This document shows positions 13,991 to 17,665 of a stretch of DNA of 17,665 nt, in pieces. Numbering within the stretch: position 1 is the first letter of the stretch; each line of letters starts with the position of its first letter. Position numbers and translations under genes: made by a program. This DNA comes from Planctomycetota bacterium (lineage in GTDB: Bacteria; Planctomycetota; Phycisphaerae; Phycisphaerales; UBA1924), in NCBI GenBank assembly GCA_023432465.1, contig JAEYUO010000099.1, positions 1 to 17,665 of the forward strand, given 5' to 3'. Under the pieces are notes generated by a model that worked only from the letters and a program-made list of their open reading frames with translations, was not told the DNA's origin and did not search any database.

Positions 13991-15325
13991 TCAACCATGA
14001 CGAGCGCCGACCCAACCCTCCGCGGCGACCGGCCACCGGCGCACCAACCCCTCCCAGTCATCCGTGACGATCGTCGCGCGGACGTCGGCCATGAATCGCT
14101 GGAAGTGCCGTAAGTTGTGCAGGGTCACAAGGATCGGACCGAGCATCTCACCGGCCAAGAACAGATGGCGAATATAGGCGCGCGTGAAAGTGCTGTCACC
14201 AACGGCCTTCGCGGGAACCCCCCCTACTTGGGCGGAAGCATGCCCTGATGCGGCGGCGGGTGCACCCCAAATCGCCGAGATTGCGTAGTTTGCCGGGGCA
14301 CAGGCAGGGCAGTCGCACCCCGCTTCGATCGGACCGTCATCTTCGCTGTACTGGGCGTTCCGCAGCCGGATCTGGCCGGAACTGGTGAAGGCGTTGGCGT
14401 TGCGTCCGTTGCGGGTGGGGAGGACGCAGTCGAACATGTCAACACCCGCCAAGACGGCGTTGAGCAGGTCGCGTTCATAGCCCACCCCCATCAGGTAGCG
14501 GGGCTTGGCATCGGGGAGCAGGGGCGCGGTGTGCCGGACCACGCGGGCGATGTCATCGGGGCTCTCCCCCACTGCCACCCCGCCGATGGCGTAGCCGGGA
14601 AGCTCGATGTTGCAGATTCGCTCGGCCGACCATGAGCGGGCATCGAGATCGATGCCGCCTTGGACAATGCCGAAGAGGGCCTGATCGTGGGCACGCTGGT
14701 GTGCGGCCTTGCACCGCTCCAGCCAACGAACGGTGCGCTCGTTGGCGATCCGCAGGCGCTCGGCGTGGTCGTAGCCGGCGCGGGACTTGGATGGCGTATC
14801 GCGGCGGATGGCTCGGACCAGGCGGGGGTCCTGAGCGGCGACGCCCTCCGCCGGCAGGGCGGCTTCAGCGGCGGGTGGGCAATCGTCAAACGCCATGATG
14901 ACGTCGGCACCGAGCGCGTTCTGAACGTGGGTCGCTCGTTCGGGCGTGAGCTCGATCAGGCTTCCGTCAACGATGGACTTGAAGGTGACTCCGTTGTCGG
15001 TGATCTTGTTCGAGTCGGCCATGGAGTAGGCCTGATAGCCACCGGAGTCGGTGAGGATCGGCGCGTTCCATGAGATGAAGCGGTGCAGCCCGCCGCGACG
15101 GGCGACGAGTTCGTGCCCGGGCCGGAGGAGGAGGTGGTAGGTATTGGCGAGGACGATCTGCGCGCCTGTGGCGCCGACGAGCCCGGGCAGGATGCCCTTG
15201 ACCGTACCGCGGGTGCCGACGGGCATGAAGGCGGGGGTATCGAACTCGCCGTGGGGCGTGGAGATACGGCCGCGGCGGGCGAGGGTGCGGGTGGAGCGGT
15301 GGAGGATGGAGAGCGAGACGGCCAT
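13991..15325 (-). CDS. tgt: tRNA-guanine transglycosylase (queuine tRNA-ribosyltransferase) with an insertion in the zinc site
   Basis: Tgt swaps guanine-34 for preQ1 in the anticodon of tRNAs with GUN anticodons, a step toward queuosine. Key elements are visible: FMPVGTRGTVKG, ANTYHLLLRPG, the general-acid/base D93 in TDSGGYQ, FGIVQGG, GYAIGGVAVGE, and the nucleophile D299 in MFDCVLPTRNGR. The zinc site C337-x-C339-xx-C342 is completed by H403 (LHNLRH). In E. coli and Zymomonas the last Cys and the His are 26 residues apart, whereas here the gap is 61, so about 35 Ala/Gly-rich residues are inserted before TFTRAYIRHLF. Another insertion follows MAFDDCPP (about 145-180). The total of 444 residues exceeds the usual 370-380. 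It starts 8 bp after the rhomboid stop codon without a clear Shine-Dalgarno, suggesting coupled translation. Confidence 0.96.
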   Translation of the reverse strand: MAVSLSILHRSTRTLARRGRISTPHGEFDTPAFMPVGTRGTVKGILPGLVGATGAQIVLANTYHLLLRPGHELVARRGGLHRFISWNAPILTDSGGYQAYSMADSNKITDNGVTFKSIVDGSLIELTPERATHVQNALGADVIMAFDDCPPAAEAALPAEGVAAQDPRLVRAIRRDTPSKSRAGYDHAERLRIANERTVRWLERCKAAHQRAHDQALFGIVQGGIDLDARSWSAERICNIELPGYAIGGVAVGESPDDIARVVRHTAPLLPDAKPRYLMGVGYERDLLNAVLAGVDMFDCVLPTRNGRNANAFTSSGQIRLRNAQYSEDDGPIEAGCDCPACAPANYAISAIWGAPAAASGHASAQVGGVPAKAVGDSTFTRAYIRHLFLAGEMLGPILVTLHNLRHFQRFMADVRATIVTDDWEGLVRRWPVAAEGWVGARHG

Positions 15326-15333
15326 GAGGGGGC

Positions 15334-16482
15334 TTATGCGCCCCTTCGCGAGGGAACGGCGTTGTGGAGGAACTCCCGCTCCGCATCGGTGAGGCTTTCG
15401 GAGCCTTCGTGGTCGTACTTGTCGATGATGCGGTCGAGCTCGACTTCGATCGGGGAGCGGTGCTCGCGCGTGACCGGGGGCGGGACCGCGCCGCGGCGTT
15501 CGGGGAAGAGCCGGACAAAGTCGCGGAGGATCTGCGGATTGCGGATGAGGTATGCGCCGGCGAGCGCGCCGCCGACGTGCGCGGCATCGCCTCCGGCGTT
15601 GGAGCCACCGGCGAAGAGGTTGATGATCGCCAGAAGCAGGAAGGCGTACACCGCGGTGGCCAGCCTCATGGGCAGAATGAACGCGACATCGACGATCTGC
15701 CGGGGGGCGATCCGTGCGGCGGCGAGGAGCACGCCAAAGACGCCGGCGGATGCGCCGACCAGGGGCGTGTAGACATCATCGACGAGCAGCGCGGGGATGC
15801 GGCTGACGATCGCGCCGGAGACATTGGCCGCGAGGAGATAGCCGACCAGATTCAGCACAAGGTACATGAGCGCGCCGGCCGCGCCGCAGAGGAGATAGAA
15901 GACGAGATAGCGGCGCCGGCCGAGATACTCCTCGACCAGGCCGCCGATGAACCAGAGGCCGAGCATGTTGAAGGCGAGGTGGATCCAGTTGGCGTGCAGG
16001 AACTGGAAGGTCAGGAATCGCCAGAACTGCAGGTCGTTGAGGGCCTTGCCGGTGGAAAAGTGGCCGACGGCCTCGACGAGAGGCCGCTCGGCGAAGCGGA
16101 TCCCGCCGACGATCTGCGGTTCGGGCTTCCCGGTCCGGAGGTTGATCATGGGTCGGCCGTCGGGCCCCACGAGCACGGTCTGAGGATCGACACGCGGGTG
16201 GTAGAAGACCCCGGGAACACCGGGCATCGCGAGGGTCATGGCGGAATCCACGACGGCGCGGGCACGCTGCTCGGCGGTGGCGGTGTTCAGCCAGAAATCT
16301 CCCCAGGGCACGGCGACGGGGCGATTGCCCGGGGGCATGGTGGCGATGATGAAGACCGCGACATTGATGATGATCAGCCAGGTGTTGACGGACACCAGAC
16401 CGAGCTTTCCGAGCGCGTAGCGAGCCTCGACGGCGGCATCGGCATCCAGGAGCGGGTCGTTCGTGGCGGAGTCGTGGGGCAT
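15334..16482 (-). CDS. Rhomboid intramembrane serine protease with a DUF6576-like C-terminal tail
   Basis: Rhomboids cleave transmembrane proteins within the bilayer. The catalytic pair is intact: S245 in GASAGVFGV and H302 in AAHVGGALAG. The oxyanion-side motif FLHANWIHLAFNMLGLWFIG precedes them. A first transmembrane helix (about 31-48) is followed by an unusually long loop of about 100 residues before the core. After the last helix, a soluble tail ends with VELDRIIDKYDHEGSESLTDAEREFL (about 350-375), the small domain seen at the end of many bacterial rhomboids. A similar tail ends the neighbouring M50 protease. It is 47 bp after the M50 gene and 8 bp before tgt on the same strand, so co-transcription is likely. 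The substrate cannot be told from sequence. The ATG at 16480-16482 has no strong Shine-Dalgarno. Confidence 0.93.
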   Translation of the reverse strand: MPHDSATNDPLLDADAAVEARYALGKLGLVSVNTWLIIINVAVFIIATMPPGNRPVAVPWGDFWLNTATAEQRARAVVDSAMTLAMPGVPGVFYHPRVDPQTVLVGPDGRPMINLRTGKPEPQIVGGIRFAERPLVEAVGHFSTGKALNDLQFWRFLTFQFLHANWIHLAFNMLGLWFIGGLVEEYLGRRRYLVFYLLCGAAGALMYLVLNLVGYLLAANVSGAIVSRIPALLVDDVYTPLVGASAGVFGVLLAAARIAPRQIVDVAFILPMRLATAVYAFLLLAIINLFAGGSNAGGDAAHVGGALAGAYLIRNPQILRDFVRLFPERRGAVPPPVTREHRSPIEVELDRIIDKYDHEGSESLTDAEREFLHNAVPSRRGA

Positions 16483-16529
16483 GGGGAGTGCGTGGTCCGG
16501 GTATCGGCAAACGGAGGGGCCGGGGCGGA

Positions 16530-17606
16530 TTACTTTCCGGCCGCGCGTTTGCGGGCGGTCTCGGCCTCGAGGGTCTTGCGCTCGCCACGGGTAAGACTGC
16601 CCATGCCCTGGTTGGCAATCTTGGCGAGGATGCGGTCGACTTCTTCGCGTTCTTTCCGATCTTTCTCCTGCTGCTTTCGGATCTTCTCGAACCCGCGCCG
16701 GTCATCATCGGCGGTGGGCATCCCGGCATGGCCGCGGGAGAAGTCGTACATCTCCAGAGGACCGGCATCCTCCATCATGCGGGTCCGTGCACGCTCCTGG
16801 AACGAAACAATGCCCGCGAACAGAGCAACGGCGAAGAGGGTGTTCTGCCCGGTGGTGAGGGCGAAGACACCCACGATGATCGCCATGAACACGCCCAGAT
16901 TGGTGGCGATGAGCATCGACTTGCGGTAGCCGACGCGGGACCAGAGGAGTTCCTGCACGACGCGGCCGCAGTCCATGGGGAACATGGGGAGCAGCATGTT
17001 GAAGAGGAGGAGGACGAGGTTCATGTGGTAGGCGGACCACACGAAGTAGCGGATGTAGGAGGTGTCGAAAGCGAACCACTCAAGCCGCCAGACGCTCTGA
17101 TAGGCGAACGGGTTGTACACGAGGGCTTGGAGTGGAGCTCCCATTGCCAGGAGGACGCCGCCGATGATGGGGATCAGGGCGACGTTGACGCCGGGGCCAC
17201 CGAGGGTGGTGATGAGCGCGGCCTTCCAGTTGTGGGGCGGGCGGCAGTAGGCCAGGCCGCCGAGCGGCCACATCAGGATGCGATCGGCCTCGCCGCCGAC
17301 CCAGCGGCAAGCGAAGCAGTGTCCGAGCTCGTGCAGGAGGACCAGCACGAAGAGTGTGAGCATGGCGAACGCGGCGAACGCGAAGCCGATGGCATCGCGC
17401 TGCGCGGGGAGGATCAAGCGGGCGGCGATGATGACGAGGTAGAGGATGTGGATCCGGACGGCGATGCCGAAGAGCCGTGCGAAGGGAACGGACCAGGAGT
17501 AGAAGTCGTCACCCTCGACGAACAGGCGGCGCATGGCGCGGCGAAAAGAGCCTCCGATTCCGGAGTCGCCATCGCGGTCGTCATAGCGTCGGTCTTGCCA
17601 GCCCAT
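16530..17606 (-). CDS. M50 (site-2 protease-type) membrane metalloprotease
   Basis: Site-2 proteases cut membrane-spanning substrates using zinc. The 358-residue protein has the zinc motif H92-E-L-G-H96 inside a hydrophobic helix, followed by MWPLGGLAYCRPP and TLGGPGVNVALIP. The third ligand region is NMLLPMFPMDCGRV, with D212 as the expected zinc ligand; a Cys replaces the usual Gly after it. Several helices surround these motifs. There is no PDZ domain, unlike RseP. A basic, helical cytosolic tail (FEKIRKQQEKDRKEREE) leads to EVDRILAKIANQGMGSLTRGERKTL (about 319-343), resembling the end of the rhomboid next to it. The region immediately upstream of the ATG (17604-17606) is a heptamer repeat and holds no recognisable Shine-Dalgarno; the promoter lies outside the window. 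Confidence 0.92.
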   Translation of the reverse strand: MGWQDRRYDDRDGDSGIGGSFRRAMRRLFVEGDDFYSWSVPFARLFGIAVRIHILYLVIIAARLILPAQRDAIGFAFAAFAMLTLFVLVLLHELGHCFACRWVGGEADRILMWPLGGLAYCRPPHNWKAALITTLGGPGVNVALIPIIGGVLLAMGAPLQALVYNPFAYQSVWRLEWFAFDTSYIRYFVWSAYHMNLVLLLFNMLLPMFPMDCGRVVQELLWSRVGYRKSMLIATNLGVFMAIIVGVFALTTGQNTLFAVALFAGIVSFQERARTRMMEDAGPLEMYDFSRGHAGMPTADDDRRGFEKIRKQQEKDRKEREEVDRILAKIANQGMGSLTRGERKTLEAETARKRAAGK

Positions 17607-17615
17607 GTTGATGTC

Positions 17616-17665
17616 GGAAGTGGGAAGTGGGAAGTGGGAAGTGGGAAGTGGGAAGTGGGAAGTGG
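17616..17665 (+). repeat. Heptamer tandem repeat, at least 7 units (GGAAGTG)
   Basis: Seven exact copies of GGAAGTG run from 17616 to 17664 and continue past the window edge. The array lies 9 bp upstream of the M50 protease gene, which is on the other strand. On the plus strand it contains six GGG runs separated by AAGT, which meets the usual definition of a G-quadruplex-forming sequence. The window (possibly the contig) ends inside it, as assemblies often do at repeats. Confidence 0.95.

Noticed and set aside
15364..16929. 521-codon plus-strand frame opposite the rhomboid and M50 genes
   Set aside because: It spans two well-supported antisense genes and their gap, and has the same acidic shadow composition and no family features.
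17616..17665. CRISPR-like regular repetition
   Set aside because: Units are only 7 bp and have no spacers; it is a simple tandem repeat.

Overview
The window is GC-rich bacterial DNA, densely packed with genes and free of tRNA, rRNA, CRISPR or transposase sequences. Gene content and architecture suggest a planctomycete, most likely of the Phycisphaerae type: a very long fused SecDF, a tgt-yajC-secDF order, a GT9 heptosyltransferase-like gene, and a mix of Shine-Dalgarno-led and apparently leaderless genes. That placement is inference from family resemblance, not from a marker gene.

Left part (1-3785). A partial scpB (chromosome condensation) reads left off the window. Its divergent neighbour is an ArsR-type regulator fused to a methyltransferase-like domain, resembling the SAH-responsive regulator SahR. 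It is followed on the same strand by ahcY (S-adenosylhomocysteine hydrolase), which ends at a textbook intrinsic terminator. The 162-bp scpB/regulator gap holds a good sigma70-type promoter, a nested palindrome sitting on its -10 (probable operator), and a near-perfect ParB-binding parS motif overlapping the regulator's GTG start. A small DUF433 gene follows the terminator.

Middle part (3801-7742). A secreted protein of unknown function reads leftward. A divergent rightward run holds a GT9 glycosyltransferase, the RNA 2',3'-cyclic phosphodiesterase thpR, and a protein with two CxxCG motifs resembling the Myxococcus double-CXXCG/SitI6 immunity family.

Right part (7892-17606). A long leftward series runs, in transcription order, as M50 site-2-type protease, rhomboid protease, tgt, yajC, secDF, a membrane-anchored double-LysM protein and a UDP-glucuronate decarboxylase. 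Most of it is tightly spaced, and it centres on the Sec membrane-protein export accessory complex and intramembrane proteolysis. The two proteases share a similar C-terminal tail.

Features not explained by genes: tandem heptanucleotide repeats with different unit sequences but the same 7-bp period at four intergenic places, each shortly upstream of a start codon; a recurring promoter layout with a TANNNT hexamer exactly 6 nt before the ATG; and the parS-like site beside scpB. I see no self-evident new defence or mobile system. The most rewarding points are the parS/scpB pairing, the SahR-ahcY regulatory unit, the heptamer repeats and the shared protease tail.
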